This document shows positions 20,963 through 33,894 of a stretch of DNA of 64,000 nucleotides, one piece after another. This DNA comes from Phycomyces blakesleeanus NRRL 1555(-) (taxonomy: Eukaryota; Mucoromycota; Mucoromycetes; Mucorales; Phycomycetaceae): the NCBI RefSeq assembly GCF_001638985.1, contig NW_017265138.1, forward strand, positions 2,471,993 through 2,535,992. The letters are read 5' to 3'. The notes below the pieces were generated by a model that saw only the letters and a program-made list of their open reading frames with translations, ran no database searches and had not been told where the DNA came from. Position numbers and translations under genes: made by a program. How positions within the stretch are numbered: position 1 is the first letter of the stretch; the number at the start of each line of letters is the position of its first letter.

Positions 20963-22626
20963 ATGATGTCTCTTCTGCCACTCGACTTAACACACACCCA
21001 AATGAGACCATGTCAACTACCTCCTCCATCCCCATCTGTTTCAACCCACTCACTCATGTCATCAATGTCTTGGGTTGCAGACAAGTCATCTGCCGAACTT
21101 ATTCCAATGTTAAAGAATGCCTATGGCGCTCTTAAGGACAAAGAAAAGGGTAAGATTCAATACAGTGACATGTGAAATAGATATTAGATAATAGACTCTA
21201 CAAACACACACAAAACTCCCTAAACTAAATAAACACAATCTTATAAATTGTATATTTATCTAACTTTCTTACATTATCGTTTTTGTCCCTTTTTTGGTCT
21301 CCTTATGTAGATCTGATGCTTGCCGCCGAAATAGGAAAGTCTCTTCTGGAGAACAACCTCCGACTCAAATCTAGCTATGAGAACCTACTCAACCACACCC
21401 GCTCCATTCCTCCAACGACGCTACCTTTACCAACACCAAACCCCTCTCTCACCACAGACTATGAAAATCACGACGAAGATCGTCCTTTTATTCCCAGCCG
21501 AAGCACCCGCGAAGCAATGATCGAAGTGCTAGAAAAGAAAAATGTCGAATTATCACGCCGCCTTGACGCTGCCACTTCCGAACACGAACGCCATGGCCGA
21601 AACGAGTCCAAAAAACAACGTAGACTCGAAGCCGAAATAAAATTGTTAAGAAGCAATCTAGAAATCGCGTCTAACAAAATTCAAGAGCTAGAAGACATGA
21701 ATGCCCGTCAACAACATCAGCAGCAACAGCGCCAACAACGCCAACAAGTGGTTAAAGAAGAACAAGAAGATTCAATGGAAGAAGTTGTTGAAGAAATGCT
21801 AATTAAACTCGACGTTCTCCAGGACGAGCACGAAGAAATCACCCAAGCAAAAGCACAGGTCGAAGCCAAGCTTACATCAACACTCAAAGACCTTCGCAAA
21901 CTTAAAGAACAGTTTGAAACCTTCCAATTCACTCAAAAAGATTATTCTGTCTTGTGCGAGGCATACGATCGCCAATTCGATCATATTGAAGAACTTAACA
22001 AGAGCTTGGAGGATCACAAACAAGTACTCCAGAGTCTTAAGGAGCGTGGAATTAATCCCTCGGCCCACTCGACGCCAGCTCCTAGTGTTTATGGTAGATC
22101 TGAATATAGTCTGCGCCACACCCTGCTTGGGGAGTTGGAGAATGAATGGCTCAAGGGCAAGCAAGATCTATCTACTGGACCCTCGGACCACCCGGCCAGC
22201 ATGACCCGATCGCTGCGGGACCTCACCCATTTTACTGAGCAATCTCTGGGCGCCTTTTACAGTGTTCCAGCCGAGTCTACACTGAGATCGATCCTATCGC
22301 GAGCTAGTGGAATTGACAAGCACTTGCTGGACGAGGCGCTGAGTCTGATACACGAACTTGAGCTTGATGATGACATGAGCACCGATGATCTCGTGGTGTA
22401 CCACCCTCAATCTGTCAACAGTCTCTACCCAGACCTTGCACTCATGAGTTCTTTCCAGGTTGATACTTTTGGACAGGATTCCAAGACAATGATGGGTCGT
22501 TTTAGACGGTTGATTCGTACACTTTTTCACTCTGTCTGGCGCTGGTGTCGCTTTGCAACCGTCTTGACGACGGCTGTGTTGATTAGTGTTTGGAATGGAC
22601 CGGACAAGATGATTACAGCCTACTAA
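20963..22626 (+). CDS. CC1-box coiled-coil protein with hydrophobic C-terminus (dynein-adaptor-like)
   Basis: Exons 20963-21149 and 21311-22626; 500 residues. Across the junction the protein reads KDKEKDLMLAAEIGKSLLEN (AAEIG at 67-71), followed by a long coiled coil to about residue 260. The A-A-x-x-G-x-x-L-L-x-x-N pattern is the CC1 box shared by BICD, TRAK/HAP1 and Spindly cargo adaptors, where it contacts the dynein light intermediate chain. Residues ~285-345 (HTLLGELENEWLKGK...) are conserved-looking and acidic regions follow. The last ~25 residues hold FATVLTTAVLISVW (477-490), a possible membrane tail or amphipathic segment. Two adjacent ATGs exist and 20963 was taken as first. A role linking membranes to dynein is inference. 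Residues 1-62 are Pro/Ser-rich and lack a domain. Confidence 0.75.
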
Positions 22627-24030
22627 AGAAATGATTTACTTCTTTACACTTTCTTTTTTCTTCTCACATCACTTTCCCTTCTTTCTTCATGCTTCTTTCT
22701 TTCTTTTTCTTCTTCATTACAATTTTCAAAAAAAACAACAACAACAACAACATTATATATATATATATAGAATCCTCATTCATCTTTTCTTTTTTCATTA
22801 TCATTATCATCATTATCATCATCATCATCATCATTTTCTTGTGCAATTATCTCCATTATTTTACGTCCAGTTAGGCTCTTTGAGTACGAAACCAAGACAT
22901 TGATATGCCCTTCTTTCAATCTTTCTTATGTTTCTTCTTTATCTTATCATCATCATTAGTATTATCTTTTTTTTTTATATATTTATTTTTATTATTACAT
23001 TTACACTTACATTTACATTTACATTTACACTTATATTTATATCTATATTTATTTTTATTTTTATTTTTATTATTATTTGATTTCAGTTTTTTGGCCATAT
23101 TTATCAAACATCTCTTTTCTACATATTCTCTTCATCGTCTTTATTGTTTTATTTTTATTAAAAAAATCATTACTTCTTGCCTATCTACAATTAATCACAG
23201 AATTTTGTTTTAACACTGGCATTGACCACGTCATTTGGAATCAACCAATACACAAAGAGAATAGTGATAGTAATAATAGTAGATGGACAGATAAAGACCA
23301 AGCAAATGAATCAAAAAGAGAAAGGACAAAAAAAAACAAATCCTCATGTCGATCTCTAATCAACAAAGATGCGAATTGTGACACAATTTATCTTGTATTT
23401 TGTTGTTGTATTTGTTGTTGTTATTTTTGATGCTGTTTTCTCTAGTATCATTATAATCAATAGTCAATGATTAATAAGGAAAATAGTAAATATTTAGGAT
23501 TATATATGTGCGTATATATATACATAAAAGAAACAACAACAACAACAACAAATAATTATGCCATTTGTGATACCGTTTGTAAGGAGGGCTTAATCTCTAC
23601 CATCAAATATATTCATTGCTTCTTGAGATTATGGTTATTTTACATATAACCTGGGATTTTCATGTGGTACATTGGATACTATTGTCATTAAACACATGTT
23701 ACTTGCATATAAATATAAATCTATTTAGATGGCCAAATGGTATAGGGAAGAAATGCCGCCAATTACCAACAGGTTTGATCAACTAGATTTACCCTATAAT
23801 TATCTATTGGGGGTCTGTGTGGGTGTTTTCGGACAGAGATTGGAAGCAAGATAGCCCGCAATAAGGAGCGTTTAAGTTTCTTTCTTTCTTTACAACATTC
23901 CTCATTCCCTATTGCTTTTTCCAGGAGTAACACAATTAATCAACATTTACAATATCACAAGTATCCCCAGCAATAGATAATCAGTAATTGTTATACCTTC
24001 CAAAAAGGCAGTATCTTTAATTTTTTTTTA
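22627..24030. other. Convergent intergenic region of simple sequence
   Basis: This 1.4 kb lies between the 3' ends of the CC1-box gene (+) and the golgin gene (-). It is dominated by simple repeats: CTTT, CAA (about 22736-22752), TA, CAT (about 22800-22835), and TTTACA/TTTATA (about 23000-23070). Apparent ORFs here are translations of repeats. Confidence 0.65.
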
Positions 24031-27000
24031 TTAGATATCAATAACTTCGCTTTGGCACCCACTACACCGTGGTGTCTCCATAAATTCAAAGAATGCCGGC
24101 CTCTCCAGGGGTGGCAATCGACCCAGGGCAGGACTCTTGAACTCCAATCTACTCTCCTCCTCACTCTCACTCTCGCTCTCGCTCTCCACTCGCTCGGAAA
24201 CAACCCATTCGAACCCATTCTCACTAACAGGACTTAATCCATTTTGTAATAAACGGTCCTGGGCCGTATCCAGCGCCAATCTCCCACTATCTAGCTCCTG
24301 CTCATGATGACCCCGTAATTCCTCATGTTGTTTCCACAACTGATCCAGATGTGTCTCGTACTCGGACCGCAATCGATGAACAATCGACTCCAACTCAGCC
24401 TTCTCACGCTTCAAATCAGCCTTTTCTTTTTCTAGTCGTGCCTCAGCATCCAATTGACGTTGGCGCACTGTTGAAAGCTCGCCACGAAGCGTACCAAACG
24501 CATCCAACTGTCGTTCCAGCTGAGATTTCAATGCATCATTTTCAGCTTTCTGGCTAATGGCTGTGTGTTCCAGCTCCATCGCCTCTGCAGCAAGTCTTTG
24601 GTTCTGATTCTCAAGAACAGCTAATGCTTGCTTATCATCATCAGCATCACCTTCCTCGCTCAGGCCAATCTCTCTCGTCTTTCCTCCCGAGCCAAAGGAA
24701 CCTTTACCGGCTGCAGATCGGAGTCCTTCGATCTCTTTGTCTTTCTGTAAAAGCGCTTTGTGCACCTCATCTAATTGAACCTTGTGTTTGCTTTCAAGAT
24801 CCGTCACTTGAGATTCAAGCGCGTTTGTCTTTGCCTGAAGCTCCTTGACTTTATCCGAGCGTACATGAAGCTGTCGATTGGCATCCTTAAGCTCCATCTC
24901 AGCCCGACGGTTGTCGTAAGATGAAGTTAGGCTACCCTCATTTTTCAATGTCTTTAATTCGGCTTCTAATGCTTCCTTCTCTTGGTGGCACATTTGCCAA
25001 CGTGATTCCCAGGAATTTGCTTTCTCCGAAAGTTCCTCCAACTGAATCGTCAGGGCTTCCATCTCCACCTTTGCTTCTGAACAAGCATTGCTGTCCTGAG
25101 CAGCCATTCGCTGAAGATGAACTAAATTGGCCTCTGCAGATTCATGTTGAGCAGTCTCGCGTGTCATTGCATCCTTTAATTCATCAACCTCTGTTTGGAG
25201 CTCTTGATTTTGTTGCTTCAAAGTAGCAAGTTCAACTTCGTTGTTCTTAGCACGTTCAATATGTGTTTCATATTCCGCTAATTCTTTCTTGTGCTCTTTG
25301 TCCAATTTTTCTTGCAGATCTATCAGCTCGTCGTCTTTTCGGTTCAGGGACTCGCGCATTTGTCCGAGATTCATTAGTGCCTCCTCTTTTTCACGTGTCA
25401 GTGCCTCTGTCTGACTGACATGTGCCTTTAGGTCCTTATCGGCCTCATTATACTTTGTTTCCCAATTCAAAGCACTATTCTTGCATTCATCCAACCGGAT
25501 TTGGTATGCCTCAATTTTACTGGTTAGATCGCCTAATTTCTGTTGAAGTGCCTTGTCTAACGTTTGTTGTGCTTCTGCTGCTGCCTGACGCTCACGTTTG
25601 ATCGTCTTCTTGTTTGCCTCGAGTTTGGTCTTGAGCTTATCGGACGCACTCTGTTGCTGCTCTAAAGCAGATGTCAGGGTCGCTACTCGGTCTTCCAGGG
25701 TTTTGTGCTTAGTTTCTTGCTCCTGCTCAAGAATCTGAGCTCGTGTCACGGCCTCGGCCTGAATTCCCTTGACTTCCTCCAGTTCTTTTTCACGCTCAAT
25801 CTTTTCTTCTCTCAACGATGCAAGCGCTGCCTCATCTGAAGCAAGCTTATCAGTCATCTCCTGAAGCTGTCGTGCCATAGCTTCAGTTTCATTCTTCCAT
25901 GCCGCATTGTTTGTCTCTAGCTCGGCCGTCAATCGAGCATGGTCTGACTTGGCATCCGATAGATCGTTTATCCATTTAGTCTTGTGGAGCTCCCACCCCC
26001 CAGAAATCTCTTCGTGGTCAATTATCGCTCGCTCCAAATCAGCTGCCAATCTACCACACTCTTCGTTCGATGTCTCCAAGCTCTGAGACAACTCACGGAC
26101 CTGGACTGCGTGATGAGAAAGTTCTGTGTTGTGTGTCTGAACAAGGGCGTTGTGGTCAGCCTTGAGTTTCTCAAGCTCTTTTGAGAGCTTAACAGCCTTT
26201 GCCTTGGACAGAGTAGCCTCCTTATTTAATTTCTTGGTTTCCAGCTTTACACCAGCTTCACTCTTTTGCAATACATTGTGGGTGTTCTCTAGCTCCGATG
26301 TCAGCCGAGCCGTTTCCGCATTGGCTTCTTTGAGTGATTGAGAGACCGACGAAAACTTGTCTTCGTATTCCTCGACCTTTTTGGTTAGTTCGTGTTCCTT
26401 GACTAAAATGGAATCGTGTTCCTTGGCCAGAGCATCCAAATCATCCTTTGTACGCTTCAATTCGGCCACGGTTACAGTGTACCGATCGTCATATTCTGTA
26501 TTTTCTTTACTCAATGCTGCATAGTTTTCTTCAACTTTACTAATATTCTGCTTGAGCGTATCCCGTTCCTCTCTCAACTGCTCCACCTCTAAAGCTTTGG
26601 CATCAAGTGCAGATACGAGCTCTGTAGACTTCTTGTTCTGGTCTTCAATCTCCTTGTTCTTTGTATCAAGATCTTTCAACATTTTTTGGTGATTCTTTTT
26701 TTGCTCGCCTAGCTCCTTCTCGAGAATAGCTTCCTTTCCTAAAAGTCTGCTATGCTCTTTCTTCAATTTTTCTAAAGCAGTTGTCGTTGTATTAAGTTCG
26801 TTGGTTTTTGTTGCTTGATTCGCTTCCAAATCCTGTACATTATTCTTAAGTACATTAATTTTACTCGTCATGTCAGCCTCAAGCTTCTTTTGTTGCCTTT
26901 CTTTTTCATTCCGTTCCTTTTCAAGCTCTTTTGCTTTGTTTTCCAAATTAACGCGTTCCTTGGTTAATTCTTCCGTCTTGGTCTTTGCGTTATCAATCTC

Positions 27001-29314
27001 AGATACAAGAGTGATTTGTTTGGCTTCCATATCACTGATTGTCTTCTTGTATTCTTCGCATTTCTTATTAAGCTTCTTCTCTAACTTGGACCCATTAGAT
27101 TTGAGTTCATCCCGCTCTTTCGTTAATTCCTCGAGAGTTAATTTAGTGTTGTCCATGTCTACCACCAATGTGGTATATTTGCCCTCCATATCACTGATCT
27201 TCTTCTTGTACTCTTCACATTCTTCTCTCAGATTTTTCTCAACGTCAGATCCCTTGGCCTTGAGCTCCTCGTGCTCTTTAGCCAATTCCTTTAGACTAGT
27301 CCGGACCGTTTCAATCTCACTCTCAAGTGCTGTGCATCTAGCATTCTGGCTTTCTGCGTCCTGCCTCAAGGTCTTGTTCTTGGACTTCAAATCATTTGTA
27401 TTTTTCTTGTACTCTTCCTGCTTTGATTTCAACGCCTTTTCAAGCTCTGAATTTTTTGACTCTAGATCATTGTGCTGTTTTTTGAGAGAATCGATTGTTG
27501 CGTTTGCGTCAGTGAGCTGAGTAGTTGTAGAATTCAATGCATTTTTAAGTTTCTCGGTCTCTTCTGTAATGGATCTAAGGCTTTTCTCTCCTTCGGCGTG
27601 TTTTGTTTCCAAGTCACTCACGGCTAACGTATGTGTTTCCTTGGCTACCTCGAGTTCTTTGATCAACTGCTGATTATTGGAAGCAGCTTGGTCGAGATCT
27701 TGAGATAGTTGTACATTAAGGGATTTTGCTTCTTTAATTTCCTTCATAAGTGCGTCATTAGCAAGATCCCTTTCTCCTATACCCGTATGAAATTCTTCCT
27801 CAAGTGTCTCAAATTTCTTTGTGAGTTTGGAGCTAACTTCTTTGGCTTCATTCAAATCATCCTCAAGTTTCTTGTTTTCCATTGTTACATTTCCAATCGA
27901 CAATGTGTGCTGTTGAATAATTTCCAACTTCTGGTCAAGTGTCTTTGATGTCTGGTCATACTGCTCTTTGAGTTTGTTTAGCTCTTCAGTGATGCGTTCT
28001 TTGTCTTCCTTTGCAGCCTTTGCATCGTTTGTCAGAGTCTCTGTCATTACATCCCTTGAATCCACATCAGCCTTAATCTTGCTGATAGTCTGCTCATGTT
28101 CTTTTCGCTCTGCTTCAAGGGTGGTTAATGTTTCTTCCGCGCGTTTGTGCTCCTCGGTCAGCTTCTGCTTTAGTTCCGAAACAGTCAAGTTTAATGCAGA
28201 ATGATTTTTCTGTGCATAATTCGCCTTTGCATTGACCGTCTCCAACTCCAATTTAATTTGATCTAGTTGGGTTTCTGCACTATGTCTCTCCTTTCTTTCT
28301 TTTTCAAGGACGATGCTTAGCTCATGCTCATGCTTTTCATGCTCTTTCACTGTTTCTTTCAATTTCTCATGCTCCTCCAAATCTTTGCTTTGTTGTTCAA
28401 TTAATGCAGCCTTTTCTTGTTTAAACTTTTCAAGTGCATCCTGAAGTTCCTGACTTTTCTGTTTTTCTGCATTTTTCTGCGCGATTGCATCCTCTAGCTG
28501 TTTTTCCGATGACTTGACAGTCTCCTGAGAAGCATGATGCTCTTCTTTTGTGAGAGAAATTTGCTCTTGAAGAGATGAGACTTCTTGCTCAAGTTGAGAT
28601 TTTGTCTCTTGCACTGACTTTAACTTTTGCTGAGCCTCATTGTGGCTCTGGTGAAGTTGGCTATTTTCTGTTTTTAGTTGGGTGAGTGTTTGTGATGTCT
28701 CGGTGAGTCTTTCATTCGTAACGTTGACTTGATTCTCAAGCTGTTCTTGTTTTCGTAGGGCATCGGCTTTGACATTTTCGAGTTGTTTATTGATAAGTTG
28801 CAATGCTCTTTGGCGACTGTCCTCCGATGCATCTAGCTTTTTTTGCAAATCATTCACAATAAGCTGTAACTCGTTGGTGGCAGCTGTAGAAGTGTCCGTA
28901 GATTGAAGCTTTATTGATTTGACCCTACATTGCAGTTCCACTATTAGGATTGTGCATTTATTTGTCGGGTAAATGACATCTTGCTTGGGTTAACCAACTG
29001 ATTCTTTAATTGTCATTACTCTTTTTCTGTGGGTATCTCGGGATTCACTGGAGTATCTACTGTAGCTTTCTCGCTCGGTGATTTTGATGTCTCGCTACCA
29101 GCTGGACTTTCAACATTGTCATGTTTTCTGTTTTGGAATTTCTTGAGCTAAGAATGACAATGTTCTTTATTAGCGAACGCGCACTCTTTATTGGCCCTCT
29201 TATTTTTTGTTAAACCAGAAGTATTATATAATGTATACATATATCAGCAGTTACCTTTTTTTTAGCTGCCAAAAGCTTGGCTTTTCTAGCTTCTTCTGAT
29301 TCTTGGTCTGCCAT
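24031..29314 (-). CDS. Large golgin-like coiled-coil protein
   Basis: Exons on the minus strand: 29314-29255, 29147-29020, 28924-24031; 1,693 residues. Exon 1 encodes MADQESEEARKAKLLAAKKK and exon 2 continues LKKFQNRKHDNV. This short amphipathic basic N-terminus is typical of GM130-type golgins and the fungal proteins related to them. After a ~40-residue Ser/Pro/Glu linker the rest is almost unbroken coiled coil (heptads of L/K/E/Q), with internal repeats around 26900-27500 (EELTKERDELKSNGSKLE and variants). The C-terminus is acidic and carries CSGC. The junction of exons 2 and 3 was fixed at 28924 by phase and by a CTAAT branch point 20 nt upstream. Role: Golgi or vesicle tether by family analogy. 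No GRIP or ARFGAP domain is visible. Confidence 0.8.
26900..27480 (-). repeat. Internal coding repeats in the golgin-like gene
   Basis: Three or more related ~50-residue units share the pattern LTKER-x-L-x-x-x-(G/A)-x-x-LEK followed by EEYKK and SDMEGK-like segments. This indicates past tandem duplication within the rod. Confidence 0.6.
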
Positions 29315-31199
29315 GGCAATAAGCAAGATGAAGAAGGTTGTGATGTAATTGTGTGTTACTTTTTTTTGTGCCTAAAAAAAGTATCTCTTGGATCTTCATT
29401 GGCAATTTCCTATTGGACGTCACACCATGCCAGACCAAAGAGAAAGGAGGGTCTATCTCCCTGTTGTGTTTGGTATGCTACTGTATTGAAATAACTTGCA
29501 TATCTAAACGCATCTTAATTGCTAGTAGAAAGTGAGCATGAATACCTATATCGACAAGACTATATACTTGTGAATAAAACCACAATATCTGTACAAAGAA
29601 AGAGAGAGGATAAGGCTGACTACATTAGTTTGCCTAAACTATCCATTCTTTACATTAGATCTTGAAATGATTAATAGAAGCGAGAAATGAAATAGCAGAG
29701 AACAAAAGGATTATTGTGAAATTGTATTGGTTAAATTATGAAAATGAAACACCCTCGTTTAACGTACAACATGAGTGAATAGAGGTGATATAATACATAT
29801 CCGTCGTTAAAGCGGACTTGGTCAACTATCTGTGTTCTGTTTCACTGCACATGTGGTAAATAAAATTAAATGGGCATAGACAGGCTCTCCACATACTCCT
29901 TACATGCTATATGTACGTGCTAGTATCACATAGATAGTATATTAAATGTATTATGAAATAAGGCGCCATATTTTGAAACAGTATGAATATCTTTTTTTTT
30001 TATGTGTCTTTTCTGTTTATAATTAGAATAATGGTTCTCTGCGAACAAAGTACTTTTTTTTGGGGTCTTATTAATCCAGCCGCGGTAGCATAAAATGGAT
30101 ACTTGTAATAATAATAAGGCGTATAATTTTCTTGGGTTCCTCAATGAGCAGACGTTTTCAGGGCAAAACTCCAACTATTTGGATTATATTGATTTAACTG
30201 AAATTTACCTTCTTTATTAAATGAACAAATATCTGTACATTAATAAGTTTTAAAAACTATGCTTTATTAAAAACCTTGTTCAAGTCCAAATTAATGACTT
30301 TTGATTTTAATACAAAGAAAATGAGTATATAGATACATACATACACATTACATATTGGTAGGTTCATAAAAATAATAAGCTTGACAAAGAAAGTAAAGCA
30401 TCAGAGTTCTGTAATATCAACAAAGCAGGTCCTACAGGTGTAATCGTAACTCCCTGATATCTTCATGACAAATACCAAAATACCGAAATATCGCATACTA
30501 ATACACCGTGATTTTGATTTATCCAACGGATTATCAGTTTCATATATTCTTTCCTAGAGACCAATATATCCGTAATATGAAAAACCCAAATTCAGTAGAA
30601 TGCGTTGACTAAGTTTCCTTATGGCCCAGTAGTTTTTTTTTATTGTTTTTTTTTAAAAAGAAAAGTATGCTAAAAGATGGATAAATTTTCAGTTGTATCC
30701 CTAAATTTTTTTATTACGTGTATAATATAATTGAGCCAGTCAGTATTATGTGATATTTATAAGCGTAATTTTATTGTGCCTTTTTTCGAACCACTATAAA
30801 ATAGCCCTGGTTCATCAAAACATTTTTGTGTGTGCTAAATCAGACTATAGTTATATAACCATATATAACTAAGCAAGCTTCATATTGTTTTAAATAAAAA
30901 AAAAAGTATCGTCAGTCTCATGTTTAATAGATTTAAGTTATTAATTGACTATTAAAAGAGTGGTAAAAACTTTGCACCAAATCCCACGTTTATTTTCTTC
31001 CACTTCTTGAAAGTACAAGCCTTGTTATCTTCAGTGTAGTTTATGTAGGCTTCCTTTTCTGTAACCCGGTACTTTATTGCCTTTCATACGTACTCAATTG
31101 GATATAAAATAATCCCTTTGGAAAAAACAGTATTCCAAGAAAAGAAACTTGACGACAACTCTTCTACAATTTTGTATAAAGATTAGTGTGTTAGTCCGT
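29315..31199. other. Golgin promoter region and AT-rich spacer
   Basis: The start lies upstream of the golgin ATG. No exon with a recognisable domain was seen. The ORFs at 29303-29535 (+) and 29926-30174 (-) look like chance. Confidence 0.45.
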
Positions 31200-31261
31200 G
31201 TTTTTCTCTCTCTCTTGGAGAGTTAATATGATATAATTTTTCTTATGATATCGTGGATCTC

Positions 31262-31594
31262 AGGGATTAAAGTTCTGGAACAGACAGTTGAAATATACAT
31301 CGTAATCAGCAGACCCTTCAAAATCCGCGAGATAACCAAATTGTTCAGCCTAAAAGCACATCATACCATCACAGAGCCCTATCCAAGTTTTATTATCATA
31401 GTTATATATATTCTGAGATAATTTCTCAAACTTACTAATTAACTGTGGGTCATAGTCATTGTTCTTCACCATAAACTGAGACTAGTTATACCGGACTACT
31501 ATATCCAAAACATTAATTATCATACTAGCTCCACCTATGTTTTAACGCAATATATTACTCATTTGTTCAATTGTCAGATCTTGGCTAGTCATGA
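31262..31594 (-). pseudogene. Minus-strand gene-like fragments, possibly decayed
   Basis: In minus order: an ATG piece at about 31594-31544 (MTSQDLTIEQMSNILR, then stop). Next is a piece ending at a donor at 31436 (SQFMVKNNDYDPQLI|GTAAGT). After an acceptor (TTTTAG) at 31350 comes AEQFGYLADFEGSADYDVYF followed by NCLFQNFNP and a TGA. The GTAAGT-to-TTTTAG pair behaves like a real intron and the flanking codons look coding. However, stops interrupt the upstream part and no family is recognised. Confidence 0.3.
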
Positions 31595-31599
31595 TAACA

Positions 31600-32700
31600 A
31601 AATGAGCAAAGCAGCTTACATAAAGATAGTCGGTAAATATCTTTTTACAAACGTTTGCAGCAGCATGTACCGAACTTTTTTTAGGGATATCTATAGTATT
31701 TAAATCAAATTTTGGTTCACACTAAAACAAAGGACAATTTCATCAGTAATTCTTGGTTTATTTGGTCTCCCTGACATAGGTTTCGAGTCTGTTGTCTCAT
31801 TCTCTTCCCATAAATTAATGTTACTTTTAAATAATTAAATAAAGTATAATTCCAATTTTGGTCGGTTTGGAAAGACTTTTTGTTCTGTAAGAGTGCATAT
31901 GCCCTCTTTATTTTAATAGATAGCAGAACTGTGTATGAAAGCACTTTGAATTGAAGCAAACAAAAATATAGGTAGCAATAATCATAAATAATCATAATAT
32001 CCTATTAATACCGAATGAGACGAGACATTCTAAAGGAGAAGAAAAGTCACTATACATAAATTAAGCATTGAAGTATCTAGTTTAGAAACTTGTGAGAGAC
32101 CAAAAGTAACGTAACATTATTTCTATAGCATTTACTAAAAATTGTGGGAGACAGCCAAGCAAGAAAAGGAATGCTTTAAAAGCATTATAATTGTAAGATT
32201 AATTTGTGATATTATATATGCTTACAACAGCAATAAAAGCAAGGTTGTATTAACCAAATTCAATGCCTACGCTTGTAATTGATATCTAACGCCAACCTCT
32301 CTTTATTGTATGTATCAAAAGCAAAAATTGTGATTTATTAAATGAGATTGAAAGAATGCATTTCATAAATAGAATAAAATAAAATAGTATAATATAAAGG
32401 GTATAAGGCAATGTAATATAATAAAAAATTAAGATAGAATTAAAATAAGTGAATATAGTAGAATTAAACGAGAAATATAGAAGGATTTTTAAAGAATAAT
32501 ATAGGATGTGGAGACTCAGTATTAGCATATTTACATATATAAAGTGTACGATATAAGAAAGACAAAAAGAAAGAAACCAACGAATATAGAAAGGATAGAA
32601 GAATGTTTAGATGTAAACACAAAAAGAAAGAAAGAAATATGGGTGGCATAAAAGAAGTAGATACATAAATATACAGGCTCAAACAAACACACACACGTAT
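31600..32700. other. AT-rich spacer
   Basis: No supported gene. A/T-rich with TATAA-type tracts at about 32380-32470. Downstream end of the zinc-finger gene (minus strand). Confidence 0.45.
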
Positions 32701-32721
32701 ATATATATACTTATGGTTTGT

Positions 32722-33688
32722 TTAAGGATGAATGGTCTTGCGGTGGCGAATCATATTGAACTTGGTTGTAAAGTCCCTACAACAATTTGAGCAACGGTAC
32801 TTATTGACATTCGAGTCATTTCCATCACTTGGTGGCATGGGTCCATTGCAAGATGAAACAAGGTGGCGGAACTTGTAGCCCTTTTGCGGATTATATGGAG
32901 TGGTTATTACTTTTTTATTGCCTGTACGTTTCGATAAACAATTTTTGATATTCTTTGAAGAGCTCAAGGTATCGGAGGATGACGGTTCGAGTGGTGCATT
33001 GAACTGAGATTGGGAAATCGTAGGGCATGAATAAGACCAACTAGGGGTAGGATTATTTTCGACAGTGGAGTCAATGATTTCCATTGGACAAGGGCTTAGA
33101 GGAAATACAGGATTGTCAGTGAAAGGGAAGGAGTCGTCAAAAGAAGGATTTTGGTTGATGGACTCAAATTTAGTCCATAATTCATCTGGGGGAGAAGGTG
33201 TCTGATTCGCCGATCGGATTTGTTCCGAATATAGTATTTGGAGAGAGTCTGTGGCATAGGTGTCTTTCTCGCTCATATTCGAGAGTGCTTCAAATGTAGA
33301 TTCGTGGGGAGAAAGACCGCTGAAGCTATCCATTGGAGATAAAGCCCAGTGAGGAGTCGATGTGGCACTGGGAAGTGGGTTGCACAAGGAGGGGAGTGTG
33401 GCGCTTGCAGAAATCGACGGCGATTCAAATATATCTAAAATAAAGAAGTTAATAAAACATGTTAAATGACATAGATCCTTGTATCTTACCTGTATTCTGG
33501 TACTCCAATGGAGTATCCGGAAAAAAATTGACGGGTTGGTCCGATAAATGTGCCAGATATTTCAAATAATATATAATATCATGAGTGTCACTAGTTGTAA
33601 GAGCGATAGTCCCGGAGGTTGAAATTGACGCCGCTGTAAAGAGCTTGTCCACGAGTGCATTCAAAGGTAATGTTGAGTTAGACTCCAT
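32722..33688 (-). CDS. Single C2H2 zinc-finger protein, putative transcription factor
   Basis: Exons on the minus strand: 33688-33490 and 33434-32722; 303 residues. The protein is Ser/Thr/Pro-rich and acidic, with one C-terminal finger C281-x2-C284-x12-H297-x4-H302, ending one residue after the last His. A basic patch lies before it (KRTGNKKV, KGYKFRHLVSS). One finger at the extreme C-terminus with a long low-complexity N-terminus suggests a regulator, perhaps acting with partners. An in-frame ATG at 33739 exists. The ATG at 33688 was preferred because a TATATAAA-type box lies at about 33757-33743, too close to 33739 to leave it in the transcript. DNA target unknown. Confidence 0.75.
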
Positions 33689-33742
33689 GATTGAGAGAAG
33701 TAGGCAGTTGGATAAAGAAGATCGAAACATTAACGACAAATA

Positions 33743-33757
33743 GGTTTATATATATAT
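33743..33757 (-). promoter_or_regulatory. Probable TATA box of the zinc-finger gene
   Basis: The minus strand reads ATATATATATAAACC about 55-70 bp upstream of the preferred start codon. Confidence 0.45.
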
Positions 33758-33894
33758 GTGTCAGAAACCCTGCGTGGCTTACCATTGTGGCTTTATTCGC
33801 TGCACATATAAGGTTTAAAGAAATTAATCGTGGCTGGAGATATTTAAATATGACACACCATAAGGCTTGTGCTATGATTTTTAAATTTTATTAG

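Noticed and set aside
22905..23213. Leu/His/Tyr-rich ORFs near 22.6-23.2 kb
   Set aside because: Translations of TTTACA/CAT/CTTT simple repeats; no conserved sequence.
26870..27520. 216-codon ORF antisense to the golgin
   Set aside because: Mirror of coiled-coil Lys/Glu codons giving Ser/Phe/Leu-rich translation.
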